A stretch of DNA of 64,000 nt, taken from assembly GCF_030012605.2 (NCBI RefSeq), contig NZ_CP114055.2, one strand, 5' to 3'. Position 1 is the first letter of the stretch. Each line of letters opens with the position of its first letter. This stretch comes from Bergeyella_A cardium (lineage in GTDB: Bacteria; Bacteroidota; Bacteroidia; Flavobacteriales; Weeksellaceae). This document shows positions 8,353-15,999 of this stretch, piece by piece. The notes beneath the pieces were generated by a model. It was not told the DNA's origin, did no database searches, and saw nothing but the letters and a program-made list of their open reading frames with translations. The position numbers and the translations under genes were made by a program.

Positions 8353-8485
8353 GCAAACTTGCAGAGAGCTTATTTCATACTCAATTAATTGTATAGAAAC
8401 CGTACAATATTGTACATAACTCGGGTATATCTGTACAGGAGCTGGACAACTTTTTTAATCCCATAGCTTATAAAAGCAACTTTGC
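8353..8485. promoter_or_regulatory. Divergent late control region
   Basis: Both late operons start here. Each start is preceded by GCAA(C/G)TTTGC: 8476-8485 on + (16 bases before the terminase ATG) and 8362-8353 on - (about 18 bases before the protease ATG). This resembles the host -7 box TAnnTTTG but lacks TA. Between them lies a perfect palindrome GTACAATATTGTAC (8402-8415), and a further TGTACA at 8432-8437. The GTAC cores begin at 8402, 8412 and 8433, about 1 and 2 helical turns apart. Mu uses the activator C at late promoters; a similar activator site is inferred here, but no such activator gene was recognised. Confidence 0.55.
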
Positions 8486-8500
8486 CAAAAACTTATAACT

Positions 8501-9064
8501 ATGGGACTAAAGAAAACGGAACAAAAAGAGTATGCTAAGTTCCTTTATACTGAGAAATCTTTTTCGCAGAAAGAAATAGCAGAGAAAGTAGGGGTAACTG
8601 ATAAAACTCTACGAAACTGGATTTCTGAAAATGATGGAGAATGGAAAAAACTAAAAAAATCCCTGATGGCTACAAAAGCCAGCCAAATTAATCATTTCTA
8701 TAACCAGCTGGAGAAACTCAATGAAGAAATCGCTACCAGAAAAATAATCTATGATATTCCTGCCCACCTTTTAAAGCCTATTAAATTAAAGGATAAAGAT
8801 GGTAATGAGTATATAGAATATCCTGAGTATAATGAGACTGATTACCCAATAAAAATAGGCAATTTTCCTACCAGTAAGGAGTCTAATACCATTATACAAA
8901 TTACAAATTCCATACAGAAATTAGAGGGGGAAACTTCTATCGGAGAGACTGTACAGACGGCAATGGCTTTTGTAGAGTTTGTCCGTGATATGGACTTTGA
9001 AAAAGCTCAAGAAATCAGCGAATACTTTGATATGTTTATTCGTCAATTATTGAAAAATGGATAA
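8501..9064 (+). CDS. Terminase small subunit (Mu gp27-like)
   Basis: 187 aa. N-terminal helix-turn-helix at about residues 20-45 (SFSQKEIAEKVGVTDKTLRNWI), as in phage DNA-packaging small subunits. A longer helical region follows with TIIQITNSIQKLE near residue 130, typical of the Bacteroidota version, where (I/V)Q(I)TN.I..LE recurs. Its stop overlaps the large subunit start by eight bases. It would recognise phage DNA ends for headful packaging. First gene of the rightward late operon. Confidence 0.82.
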   Translation: MGLKKTEQKEYAKFLYTEKSFSQKEIAEKVGVTDKTLRNWISENDGEWKKLKKSLMATKASQINHFYNQLEKLNEEIATRKIIYDIPAHLLKPIKLKDKDGNEYIEYPEYNETDYPIKIGNFPTSKESNTIIQITNSIQKLEGETSIGETVQTAMAFVEFVRDMDFEKAQEISEYFDMFIRQLLKNG

Positions 9065-10592
9065 GAAATCTTATAGGAAACATATAGAAGATTGGCAATC
9101 TTTTCGGGAAAATATTTCCCGAAAAACACCTGTAGATTTAAATGAGACTGAAACTCAGAAAAAGAAGAGAATGCAGGGTTTAGAAACTAATTATGAAAAG
9201 TGGTTTGAATATTATTTTCCTAATTTTTATAAACATAAACCTGCTGCTTTCCATATTAAAGCTAGCAAACGAGTAATTGAAAATAGTGAATGGATGGAAG
9301 TCCGATCTTGGGCTCGTTCTCTTGCTAAATCTACCAGAACTATGATGGAAGTGTTATATCTATCATTAACAGGGAAGAAAAAGAATTGGCTAATGATTGC
9401 CGATACTCAAGACAATGCTGTCCGCCTCCTTCAACCATATAAAATAATATTAGAGTCTAATAATAGAATTATCAATGATTATGGTCAGCAAAAACTCATC
9501 GGTAAGTGGGAAGAGCACGAATTTACTTCAAAGGCAGGTTTTTCTTTCCGCGCCCTCGGTGAGGGGCAATCTCCCAGAGGTACAAGAAATGATGCTTTTA
9601 GGCCTGATGGAATATTAATCGATGACTTTGATACTGATGAGAAATGTAGAAATAAGGACCGTGTAAAAAATGCTACAGACTGGCTACAAGAAGCTGCTTT
9701 TGCTACTCGTGATGTAGATACTGATTTGCTCATTATAATTAATGGAAACATCATTGCTAAATACTGTACAATCACCATTTTAGGGGAATTAGCAGACTAC
9801 TGGGATATCGTAAATCTCACAGATAAAAAAGGCATATCTACCTGGCCAGATAAAAATACTCCAGAAGCAATACACCGAATGTTTTACAATTCTAAAGGAA
9901 AAAGAAAGATTTCTAAAAAAGCCCAGCAGAAAGAGTATTACAACAATCCAGTAGCAGAAGGAGAAACCTTTACTCAATTCGTTTATGGAAAATGTCCTCC
10001 CCTTAAAAAGTGTGAGAAATTAGTAACCTATATAGATCCCTCTCCTTCCAATAATAAAGAGAAAAAAAGCAGCTCCAAAGCCGTGGTTATTGTTGGCCTT
10101 TATGAGGGTAAATATTATATCTATAAAGTTTGGCTTGGTAAAGCTACCAATTCTGAAATGGTTAATTGGATTGGACAGGTTTATCACTTTTTAGATAGAA
10201 ATGGTATTGACACAAAAAAAATATTTATTGAAAACAATAGTCTGCAAGATCCGCACTATCAGCAAGTGATTAAACCTCTTTTAGAGAAATATAGGAAAGA
10301 GCACGGTATAAAACTTCCTGTACGAGAAGATAAGAGAAAGAAAGCAGATAAGTTTGAACGATTGGAGAATATGGCCGATGATAATAATGATGGTAATATT
10401 ATTTTTAATGAAAAAGAGAAGGATAATCCTATGATGGTTGAAATGGAAGACCAATGGCTGGGAGTGTCCAAAGATTCCAAAGAAATGGACGGTCCTGATG
10501 CTGTAGAAGGAGCAAAAACGATGATTGATACCAGAGTAGTAAAAGAAGATATAAGCTATGCCTTTGAGCAAATAGATAACAGACATTTTTAA
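9057..10592 (+). CDS. Terminase large subunit
   Basis: 511 aa, usual length for Mu-like terminases. The ATPase P-loop variant is WARSLAKSTRTMM (about residues 82-94), and Walker B is GILIDDFDTDE (about residues 184-194). The nuclease half begins at LVTYIDPSPSNN (about residues 321-332) with its first metal-binding Asp, followed by FIENNSLQDPH near residue 390. Known: this motor translocates DNA into the prohead and cuts it when full. It follows the small subunit with overlapping genes. Confidence 0.92.
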   Translation: MDKKSYRKHIEDWQSFRENISRKTPVDLNETETQKKKRMQGLETNYEKWFEYYFPNFYKHKPAAFHIKASKRVIENSEWMEVRSWARSLAKSTRTMMEVLYLSLTGKKKNWLMIADTQDNAVRLLQPYKIILESNNRIINDYGQQKLIGKWEEHEFTSKAGFSFRALGEGQSPRGTRNDAFRPDGILIDDFDTDEKCRNKDRVKNATDWLQEAAFATRDVDTDLLIIINGNIIAKYCTITILGELADYWDIVNLTDKKGISTWPDKNTPEAIHRMFYNSKGKRKISKKAQQKEYYNNPVAEGETFTQFVYGKCPPLKKCEKLVTYIDPSPSNNKEKKSSSKAVVIVGLYEGKYYIYKVWLGKATNSEMVNWIGQVYHFLDRNGIDTKKIFIENNSLQDPHYQQVIKPLLEKYRKEHGIKLPVREDKRKKADKFERLENMADDNNDGNIIFNEKEKDNPMMVEMEDQWLGVSKDSKEMDGPDAVEGAKTMIDTRVVKEDISYAFEQIDNRHF

Positions 10593-10599
10593 TATTACT

Positions 10600-11052
10600 A
10601 TGTTTTTAGAAATTTCAGATTTAGGGGGTGTTATTTATAAATACCAAATAGAGCAAATAACAGAGGGAAATAATGATATTACCTTACAAGCTATAGCAGC
10701 TGCCGAAAGTGAAGTAAGAAGCTATCTTGTAGCTAATAATAAAAGAGAATGGAATGATGGACGCCTTAAATATGATATTGAAAAGATATTTTCGGCAAAA
10801 GGAGATAAGAGAAACACTCTTTTAGTGTCTCATACCTGTACTATTGCTAAATATTATATTGCGGAGCTATGTAATGCTGATTTTCTTTATGAGCGGACTA
10901 AAGAGCGCTATGATCGTGCAATTAGTTGGCTTAAGCAACTAGCAAAAGGAGATGTAAATTTAGATAATCTCCCACAGATTAAAGATGACTTATCAGAAGA
11001 TAAACAATCCACTTTTATCTATGGTTCAAGACCTAAATTTAACCACGAATAA
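10600..11052 (+). CDS. DUF1320 / Mu gp36-like head protein
   Basis: 150 aa. Pattern: an N-terminal LEISDLGGVIY segment, then LQAIAAAESEVRSYL (residues about 31-45), a stretch of helix containing TLLVSHTCTIAKYYIAELC, and ERYDRAISWLKQLAKGD near residues 106-122. This is the arrangement of DUF1320 (gp36 family), proposed head-tail connector components. It sits between terminase and portal, seven bases after the terminase stop. Confidence 0.82.
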   Translation: MFLEISDLGGVIYKYQIEQITEGNNDITLQAIAAAESEVRSYLVANNKREWNDGRLKYDIEKIFSAKGDKRNTLLVSHTCTIAKYYIAELCNADFLYERTKERYDRAISWLKQLAKGDVNLDNLPQIKDDLSEDKQSTFIYGSRPKFNHE

Positions 11053-11090
11053 TAGCCCTCTTGAATATATACAAAAAAAATCAAACTCTT

Positions 11091-12311
11091 ATGGCAAAGA
11101 ATAATTATAATAAAAAATCAAATACTGCAAAAAAATCCACTAGGAGTAACCTTTATCCGAGCCTTGTAGATAAGTCTATTAGTATGAATCGGCAAGATAT
11201 ATCTAAGATGAAAACTGCCCAAAATGCTTTTAGAAATACAGATAATCCCTCTTCCTGGTTGCTTTATAATCTCTATGATTATATACTGGATGATGCCTTA
11301 CTAACTTCGCAGATTGAAAACAGAATACAAAATACTCTTGGTTCTACTTTCAATCTGAAAAAGAAAGGTTCTAAGGATATTGATCAGGATCTTACAGATA
11401 CTTTCCAAAACTCTGAGCTCTTTAATGAAATCATTAAGCAAATTCTTAACACTAGATTTTATGGACTATCCGTTATTGAGTTAGATTGGGTTCAATTGGG
11501 ACAGGAAGAACCTGTACTAAAAGCTAATCTATTCCCAAGACAAAACATTCTGCCCAAATCTGGGACATTGTTACTTGACTATAATGAAGAAAAGGGTATT
11601 AAATATAGGGAAATTCCTGAATATGGTACTTGGATATTAGAATTTGGAATACCTGGTGAAATGGGATTACTCAATAAGGCTATTCCGCATTGTCTATTCA
11701 AAAGGTTTTCCATTTCCTGCTGGTCAGAGCTCTGCGAGATTTATGGCATACCGCCTCGAGTGTATAAAACAGATACACAAGATCCACAGGCGCTGGCACG
11801 AGGTAAGCAGATGATGCGAGATATGGGTTCTGCTGCGTGGTTTATTATTGATACTACAGAAGAATTTGAGTGGGCAAAAGGTGTTTCTACCAATGGAGAT
11901 GTATATAATAATCTTATCAGGCTCTGTGATAATCAAAATTCAATGCTTATCTCTGGTGCTATTATAGGGCAGGATACTGAGCACGGTAACCGTAGTAAAG
12001 ATGAGTCTGCTCAAAAAATGCTTTCCAAGTTAGTGCTTGCAGATATGGCGCTTGTGGAAATGTATATGAATGCTCGTGTAATGCCAGCGCTTGCTCGCAT
12101 TGGAATTATACCCGCTGACTATGTATTTAGCTGGGAAACTTCAGAAGATTTAGACACCCTTTGGGAGAGAACAGCTCAAGCTCTCAATCACTATGAGGTA
12201 GATCCTAAGTGGATAAAAGACAAATTTGGAATTGCAGTAACAGGAAAAAAAGAAAATCTATTATTAGGAGGCGGCCCTAATTTTAATATTGCTGAAAGTT
12301 TTTTCGTTTAG
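11091..12311 (+). CDS. Portal protein, DUF935 / Mu gp29-like
   Basis: 406 aa from the ATG at 11091; a TTG ten codons upstream in the same frame is less likely. The sequence includes QIENRIQNTLGSTFNL (about residues 75-90), a conserved block of DUF935, then TRFYGLSVIELDW, RFSISCWSELCEIYGIPPRV, and a C-terminal region ending NLLLGGGPNFNIAESFFV. The portal forms the dodecameric ring at the head vertex. It is shorter than Mu gp29 (about 510 aa), as usual in Bacteroidota. Its last codons AGT TTT TTC GTT TAG contain a slippery heptamer, and the MuF gene continues in the -1 frame. Confidence 0.85.
   Translation: MAKNNYNKKSNTAKKSTRSNLYPSLVDKSISMNRQDISKMKTAQNAFRNTDNPSSWLLYNLYDYILDDALLTSQIENRIQNTLGSTFNLKKKGSKDIDQDLTDTFQNSELFNEIIKQILNTRFYGLSVIELDWVQLGQEEPVLKANLFPRQNILPKSGTLLLDYNEEKGIKYREIPEYGTWILEFGIPGEMGLLNKAIPHCLFKRFSISCWSELCEIYGIPPRVYKTDTQDPQALARGKQMMRDMGSAAWFIIDTTEEFEWAKGVSTNGDVYNNLIRLCDNQNSMLISGAIIGQDTEHGNRSKDESAQKMLSKLVLADMALVEMYMNARVMPALARIGIIPADYVFSWETSEDLDTLWERTAQALNHYEVDPKWIKDKFGIAVTGKKENLLLGGGPNFNIAESFFV
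12299..12305 (+). promoter_or_regulatory. Predicted -1 ribosomal frameshift site T TTT TTC
   Basis: In the portal frame the codons read AGT TTT TTC GTT TAG, so T TTT TTC is in exact X XXY YYZ phase, two codons before the stop. A -1 slip continues as CGT TTA GGG GCT GGT into an open frame that runs to 13852. The downstream frame contains no ATG, GTG or TTG before 12614. A stimulatory structure was not identified. Confidence 0.6.
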
Positions 12312-13852
12312 GGGCTGGTAGTACTACAGCTATCAGCCCAAAAGACTATTTTGGCGGATTACATCTTCGGTTAAGTTTTCTATATGAATGCAGTTGTGAT
12401 GAGTGTAAGTCTAAAAAAATAAACCTCACAGCAAATAGCGATGAAAAAAAATTTAAAGCTGTTTTAAACTCTGCTGAAAAAGCATTTAAATACCTATATA
12501 AAAAAGGGGGCTATAAAGTTGAAGATATAAATGATGCTCCGTATAAAAAACTCATCAAAGAAACTTATAAAATCTTTGATGCAACTATAAAAGACAATGA
12601 TATTCCAGAACGAATGAAAAATAAATTACAAAATGATATTTTCCTGTTTTCTGGACTTAAAACCCACGCTCAGCTCTTAGAAGCCACCACCTTACTAATA
12701 GATAAAGATACAAGCAAAATAAGAAGTTATGACAGCTTTGCCAATGAGTTTAATAGACTTAATAGAGATTATAATCAAAATTATCTTGAAGCAGAATATC
12801 AATTCGCTATTTCCAGCTCTCAAGCAGCTGCTAACTGGGCTGAAATCAATGAGGGTGGACGATATGATCTTCAATATAGAACCGCTAATGATGACAGGGT
12901 AAGAAATGAACACCAAGCTCTTCATAATACAACCCTACCTCCAGAAGATGATTTCTGGCTTCTGTATTATCCACCTAATGGCTGGAGATGTCGTTGTACA
13001 GTAGTAGAAGTTCTTAAAAGCAAATATGAACTATCAGACTCTGATGCTGCTGCAAAAGTAGGGGAATTAGCTACTACTCAAATAGGAAAAGATGGAAAAA
13101 ATAAACTTGAAATTTTCAGATTTAATCCTGGTGCAGAAGAAAAAATCTTTCCACCTAAGCATCCTTATAATAAAGTAAAGGATGCTGATAAGGTAAAAAA
13201 GGAATTAGCAGAAGAAAATATATTTGAAGACACTATAGAAAAATTAAAAAAAGTAGGGGTTGAGTATAATGAAGTAAAGCCATTAAAAAAATCACTGACT
13301 GAAGAAGAAATTATCTCAAGAGTAGGAGGTGGTGATTTAACTCGTGGCTCTTGCGCCTCTTTATCATTTGCTTATGCAGGGAATAAATTAGGACTTGATG
13401 TTCTTGATTTCCGTGATGGAAATAGTAGAAGTTTCTTTGCAATGTCAGGCAACCTAAAAAATATAACAGAAAAAGTAGGTGGATTTCTTGAAAGGGAATC
13501 TAATGATTTCAAAGGTGTACAAAAGCTTTTACCAAATGTTAAAATGGATAAAGAATACATACTCATAACAGGAGCACACGCAGCTGTGATTAGAAAAAGT
13601 AAAGAAAATGGACTTCAGTATTTAGAGTTGCAAAGTCCTGTCTCTAATGGCTATAAAGCACTAACTACTGATGTTTTGAAGAATAGATTTGATTGTAAAA
13701 AATCACGAACAAGCTATGGGACAAAGATAATCTTAACTTCTATGCTGATTGATATTGAAAAATTAAATAATAATAGCTTTAGAGAGTTATTGGGTTATAT
13801 CAATACTACAGAAGATAAGCAAGTAAAAGGTTCTCGTGGAAGACTTAGATAA
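12305..13852 (+). CDS. MuF head morphogenesis protein with C-terminal papain-like toxin domain
   Basis: Open without a start codon from 12296 to 13852; the first ATG is at 12614 (412 aa). The segment before that ATG encodes normal MuF sequence (FGGLHLRLSFLYECSCDE...), so translation probably enters from the portal by frameshift, giving a product of about 920 aa. Numbering from the 12614 ATG, the SPP1-gp7/MuF domain covers roughly 30-190 and ends in the signature GWRCRC (123-128). Residues about 230-412 are a separate domain: GSCASLSFAYAGNK (Cys247), TGAHAAVIRK (His322) and YLELQSP (Gln340), the Cys-His-polar order of papain-like toxins. Known: MuF proteins of temperate phages often carry C-terminal toxins. 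The enzymatic call is inference. Its stop abuts the stop of the opposite-strand gene. Confidence 0.68.
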   Translation, partial: RLGAGSTTAISPKDYFGGLHLRLSFLYECSCDECKSKKINLTANSDEKKFKAVLNSAEKAFKYLYKKGGYKVEDINDAPYKKLIKETYKIFDATIKDNDIPERMKNKLQNDIFLFSGLKTHAQLLEATTLLIDKDTSKIRSYDSFANEFNRLNRDYNQNYLEAEYQFAISSSQAAANWAEINEGGRYDLQYRTANDDRVRNEHQALHNTTLPPEDDFWLLYYPPNGWRCRCTVVEVLKSKYELSDSDAAAKVGELATTQIGKDGKNKLEIFRFNPGAEEKIFPPKHPYNKVKDADKVKKELAEENIFEDTIEKLKKVGVEYNEVKPLKKSLTEEEIISRVGGGDLTRGSCASLSFAYAGNKLGLDVLDFRDGNSRSFFAMSGNLKNITEKVGGFLERESNDFKGVQKLLPNVKMDKEYILITGAHAAVIRKSKENGLQYLELQSPVSNGYKALTTDVLKNRFDCKKSRTSYGTKIILTSMLIDIEKLNNNSFRELLGYINTTEDKQVKGSRGRLR

Positions 13853-14083
13853 TTATTGCCTATCTTGAAAAAACTCAAACCAATATGGATTTTCACTATC
13901 AAATAGCTCTTTTTCTTCTTTTGATAGTTTCCACGGATAATCAGCAAATAAGTTATATACTTTTTGTAAATCAAAAGAAAATAAATGCTCACCTACTGTT
14001 TCTTCAATAGGAGTAAGCCAGTATATTTTATCCGTCTCCTTATTCTTATAAGGCTCAAAGTATTCAACTCCATTAATAACCAT
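13853..14083 (-). CDS. Candidate immunity protein to the MuF toxin
   Basis: 76 aa. Start chosen at the ATG 14083-14081 (MVINGVEYFEP), because the promoter box lies at 14107-14100 and an upstream in-frame ATG at 14110 would precede transcription. Motifs: KIYWLTPIEETVGEHLFSFD (residues about 18-37), then VYNLFADYPWKLSKEEKELF and ENPYWFEFFQDR. From memory this resembles small proteins (DUF7675-like) found beside polymorphic toxins; I could not check it. The stop directly abuts the toxin stop, tail to tail with no intervening base. Own promoter plus reversed orientation would keep it expressed in a lysogen, as an immunity gene must be. Confidence 0.65.
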   Translation of the reverse strand: MVINGVEYFEPYKNKETDKIYWLTPIEETVGEHLFSFDLQKVYNLFADYPWKLSKEEKELFDSENPYWFEFFQDRQ

Positions 14084-14099
14084 TGCTATCTGTTTTTTG

Positions 14100-14107
14100 C
14101 AAAAGTA
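14100..14107 (-). promoter_or_regulatory. -7 box of the candidate immunity gene
   Basis: TACTTTTG on the minus strand, an exact TAnnTTTG match, with predicted start near 14094, about 11 bases before the ATG at 14083. No clear TTG at -33. It fixes the start codon of the small gene. Confidence 0.55.
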
Positions 14108-14127
14108 CAATATTTTATTATAAAACT

Positions 14128-14676
14128 ATGGATTTAAAAGACTTTCAGAAAAATATTTTAAATGATGTAAGGGTAGAACTTAAAGATGAGTTTGACAGGA
14201 ACTTTGAGCGCAAAGCTTTTTTTGATAAGAAATGGCCTATCACTAAACTTATTAACAATCGTGGTTCTTTAATGATGAGAAGTGGTAATCTTAGGAGAGG
14301 CTTCCAAGCAAAAATACAGGACAACAAAATTACATTTAGTAATTCTCAGCCTTATGCTTCAATACATAACGAAGGTGGAAAGATTGTAGTTACAGCCAAA
14401 ATGAAGCGTTACTTCTGGGCAAAATATTATGAAATAATAGGAAGTAGCACTAAAACAATAACAAGTAAAGTATCCAAGAATAAAAGAATTCAGAGATTAA
14501 GCATAGAAGCTTCACAATGGAAATCCTTAGCTCTTATGCCTATCGGTAAAGTAATCAAAGTAGAAGAAAGGCGTATTATTGGGGAGCACCCCCAAGTCAA
14601 GCGATGTATAAAACGAGTTGTGGATAGTAATCTAAAGGAACTCAATCGAACAATTTTAAAAAATTTGAAGAAATGA
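14128..14676 (+). CDS. Phage virion morphogenesis / gpG-like tail completion protein
   Basis: 182 aa from the ATG at 14128 (MDLKDFQKNILNDV); an upstream in-frame ATG at 14083 would place it inside the divergent immunity gene's promoter and adds an unrelated leader. Contains FFDKKWPITK..., RGSLMMRSGNLRRGFQAKI and NSQPYASIHNEGGKIVVTAKMKRYFWAKY, i.e. the (L)R.S...S(I)....YA.IHNEGG pattern of phage virion morphogenesis proteins (Mu gpG/P2 gpS class). It follows the MuF/immunity locus and overlaps the next gene start (ATGATAA). Rightward late operon. Confidence 0.78.
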   Translation: MDLKDFQKNILNDVRVELKDEFDRNFERKAFFDKKWPITKLINNRGSLMMRSGNLRRGFQAKIQDNKITFSNSQPYASIHNEGGKIVVTAKMKRYFWAKYYEIIGSSTKTITSKVSKNKRIQRLSIEASQWKSLALMPIGKVIKVEERRIIGEHPQVKRCIKRVVDSNLKELNRTILKNLKK

Positions 14677-15128
14677 TAAATGAAATTTTAATGTCAATTA
14701 AAGACAAATTAAATGAAGTTTCTGCCCTTAAATATATTGATGAGAATTGGGGGCAATTAGATTTATATGGCAATGATATTCCTGTGCAATGGCCGTGTGC
14801 TTTGGTAACTTTATTAGGGGGACAGTTTAGTGATATAGGAAAAGATTATAGAGCTGCGCCAGAGAATAGGCAGGAAGCTATATTGTCTTTTGAGATTACT
14901 ATTGCACAGTTAAAACTAACCAATTCCAGTAATCGTGCTCCAATTTCTCAACAGCAGAAAGCCTTTGAAGTTTGGAATATAGTACAGGAAGTACATCAAA
15001 AATTACACGGGTGGAGACCTAGCAAAACTACAGGTAAGCTCATCAGGTCAGAGTTAAGTTCTACTCGCAGAGACGATGGAGTACAAGAAATAAAAATAAG
15101 CTATACTATTGGACTGCATAATTGTTAG
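14673..15128 (+). CDS. Putative tail terminator / head-tail joining protein
   Basis: 151 aa. PVQWPCALVTLLGGQFSDIG (about residues 37-56) and QEAILSFEITIAQL are the core strands of the small Mu gp37/gpK-like joining proteins. The C-terminal SELSSTRRDDGVQEIKISYTIGL is a typical closing strand pair. ATGA overlap with the upstream gpG-like gene. The last gene of the rightward late operon; its 3' end overlaps the convergent gene at 15106-15324 by 23 bases. Family assignment from motif and gene order. Confidence 0.6.
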   Translation: MINEILMSIKDKLNEVSALKYIDENWGQLDLYGNDIPVQWPCALVTLLGGQFSDIGKDYRAAPENRQEAILSFEITIAQLKLTNSSNRAPISQQQKAFEVWNIVQEVHQKLHGWRPSKTTGKLIRSELSSTRRDDGVQEIKISYTIGLHNC

Positions 15129-15324
15129 ACCATTCAGAAAGCAACTTGTCAATAGGAGTATTAAGCACTGTATTAAGTGTGCTTCGGCTTATAGGAAATT
15201 GAGGATAAATGTATTTCCTCAATACAACAGTGTCAGGAATATCCTCTGTTTTATACTTCAGATAAATGTCCCTGATAATTTTATAACGAAGTAAAGTATT
15301 TTTTTGTAATCTCTTAGATGCCAT
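15106..15324 (-). CDS. Small HTH-like prophage protein with its own promoter
   Basis: 72 aa, basic. MASKRLQKNTLLRYKIIRDIYLKYK is followed by DIPDTVVLRKYIYPQFPISRSTLNTVLNTP (residues about 29-58), where ISRSTLNTVLNTPIDKLL looks like a recognition helix of a DNA-binding domain. I recall similar small proteins in other Bacteroidota Mu-like prophages, none with known function. It is cut off from the early operon by the terminator at 15413-15447 and has a full-consensus promoter, so it is probably expressed independently. Convergent overlap of 23 bases with the last late gene. Confidence 0.6.
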   Translation of the reverse strand: MASKRLQKNTLLRYKIIRDIYLKYKTEDIPDTVVLRKYIYPQFPISRSTLNTVLNTPIDKLLSEWSNNYAVQ

Positions 15325-15335
15325 AAAATGTATGG

Positions 15336-15366
15336 CAAAGATAGTATTTTTTTACCTATTATCAAA
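15336..15366 (-). promoter_or_regulatory. Full-consensus promoter for the small HTH-like gene
   Basis: On the minus strand TTTG (15366-15363), 19-bp spacer, TATCTTTG (15343-15336), then the ATG at 15324. It is one of the best promoter matches in the window. Confidence 0.65.
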
Positions 15367-15412
15367 TCACTAAAATGATAGTAGAGTTTAATATATTTAG
15401 ACTACAAATATT

Positions 15413-15447
15413 AAAAAAAACCGCCTGCATATATCTTATGCAGGTGG
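15413..15447 (-). terminator. Terminator of the leftward early operon
   Basis: CCGCCTGCATA (15421-15431) pairs with TATGCAGGTGG (15437-15447), an 11-bp stem with one G-T wobble and a 5-base loop. On the minus strand it is followed by eight T residues (15420-15413). It lies 20 bases beyond the lipoprotein stop, so it ends the early transcript. Confidence 0.8.
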
Positions 15448-15466
15448 GAAAATAAAAAAGAAAATC

Positions 15467-15736
15467 CTATTTATTATATACTTTTTTTAAATATTGTCCC
15501 TCTTTTAGTTTGAGGAACCTTTTTTCTGTAACCTGGAACCGCTCTATCTTAGTGCTATCCGCCACATAAATAAACCACTTATCTGGTATATGACTGGTAT
15601 AGTGTGTTTTTCCAATAAGGCGATGTTTTGTGTGAGCAGGCACAAATTGCTTTCCAACAACATAACCGCTATTCATTACCTCAGGTTCTTCACAAGAGCT
15701 TAGCAAAGCTAAGCATATTAATACTCTATATCTCAT
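15467..15736 (-). CDS. Small prophage lipoprotein
   Basis: 89 aa. Signal peptide MRYRVLICLALLSSC with a lipobox-like LLSSC (Cys15). The mature part contains GYVVGKQFVPAHTKHRLIGKTHYTSHIPDKWFI, seen in Bacteroidota prophage lipoproteins of unknown role. It is the last gene of the early operon. Location in the early operon argues against a simple o-spanin; an envelope-protection or exclusion role is possible but unproven. Confidence 0.65.
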   Translation of the reverse strand: MRYRVLICLALLSSCEEPEVMNSGYVVGKQFVPAHTKHRLIGKTHYTSHIPDKWFIYVADSTKIERFQVTEKRFLKLKEGQYLKKVYNK

Positions 15737-15740
15737 TATC

Positions 15741-15989
15741 TTATATTTTATTAATCATAAATTCTCTTAACACCTCCAGAGCTTCAGCTTCAAATACCTT
15801 TAAATAAAGGTTCTCCTCGCTTTGCTCTTCTCCATCCTTAGTAGCAGTAAATGTCCAATATTCGTGCTGAGTTACTCCACCTGGAAAGGTTTCATCTTCA
15901 TATTTCCATAGCCACCCTTTGACTTCATACCCCCTCTGGTGCAGAAAATCTATCACTTCCATTTGGGGCATATTTATCTTTACTTCCAT
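15741..15989 (-). CDS. Hypothetical early phage protein
   Basis: 82 aa from the ATG at 15989 (MEVKINMPQMEVIDFLHQRGYEV), eleven bases after the upstream stop; an alternative ATG at 16025 overlaps that gene by 26 bases. Compact, acidic, with YEDETFPGGVTQHEYWTFTATKDG in the middle and a helical C-terminus (EAEALEVLREFMI). No family recognised; no membrane segment. Four bases before the lipoprotein gene, hence co-transcribed. Confidence 0.5.
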   Translation of the reverse strand: MEVKINMPQMEVIDFLHQRGYEVKGWLWKYEDETFPGGVTQHEYWTFTATKDGEEQSEENLYLKVFEAEALEVLREFMINKI

Positions 15990-15999
15990 CGTAATCAAA

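Noticed and set aside
12614..13852. MuF gene starting at the first ATG (12614) as an ordinary stand-alone gene
   Set aside because: This start cuts off about 100 residues of normal MuF sequence encoded upstream in the same frame; kept only as an alternative.
14083..14127. Earlier start of the gpG-like gene at 14083
   Set aside because: It overlaps the immunity gene promoter and start; the family begins at MDLKDF-like sequence (14128).
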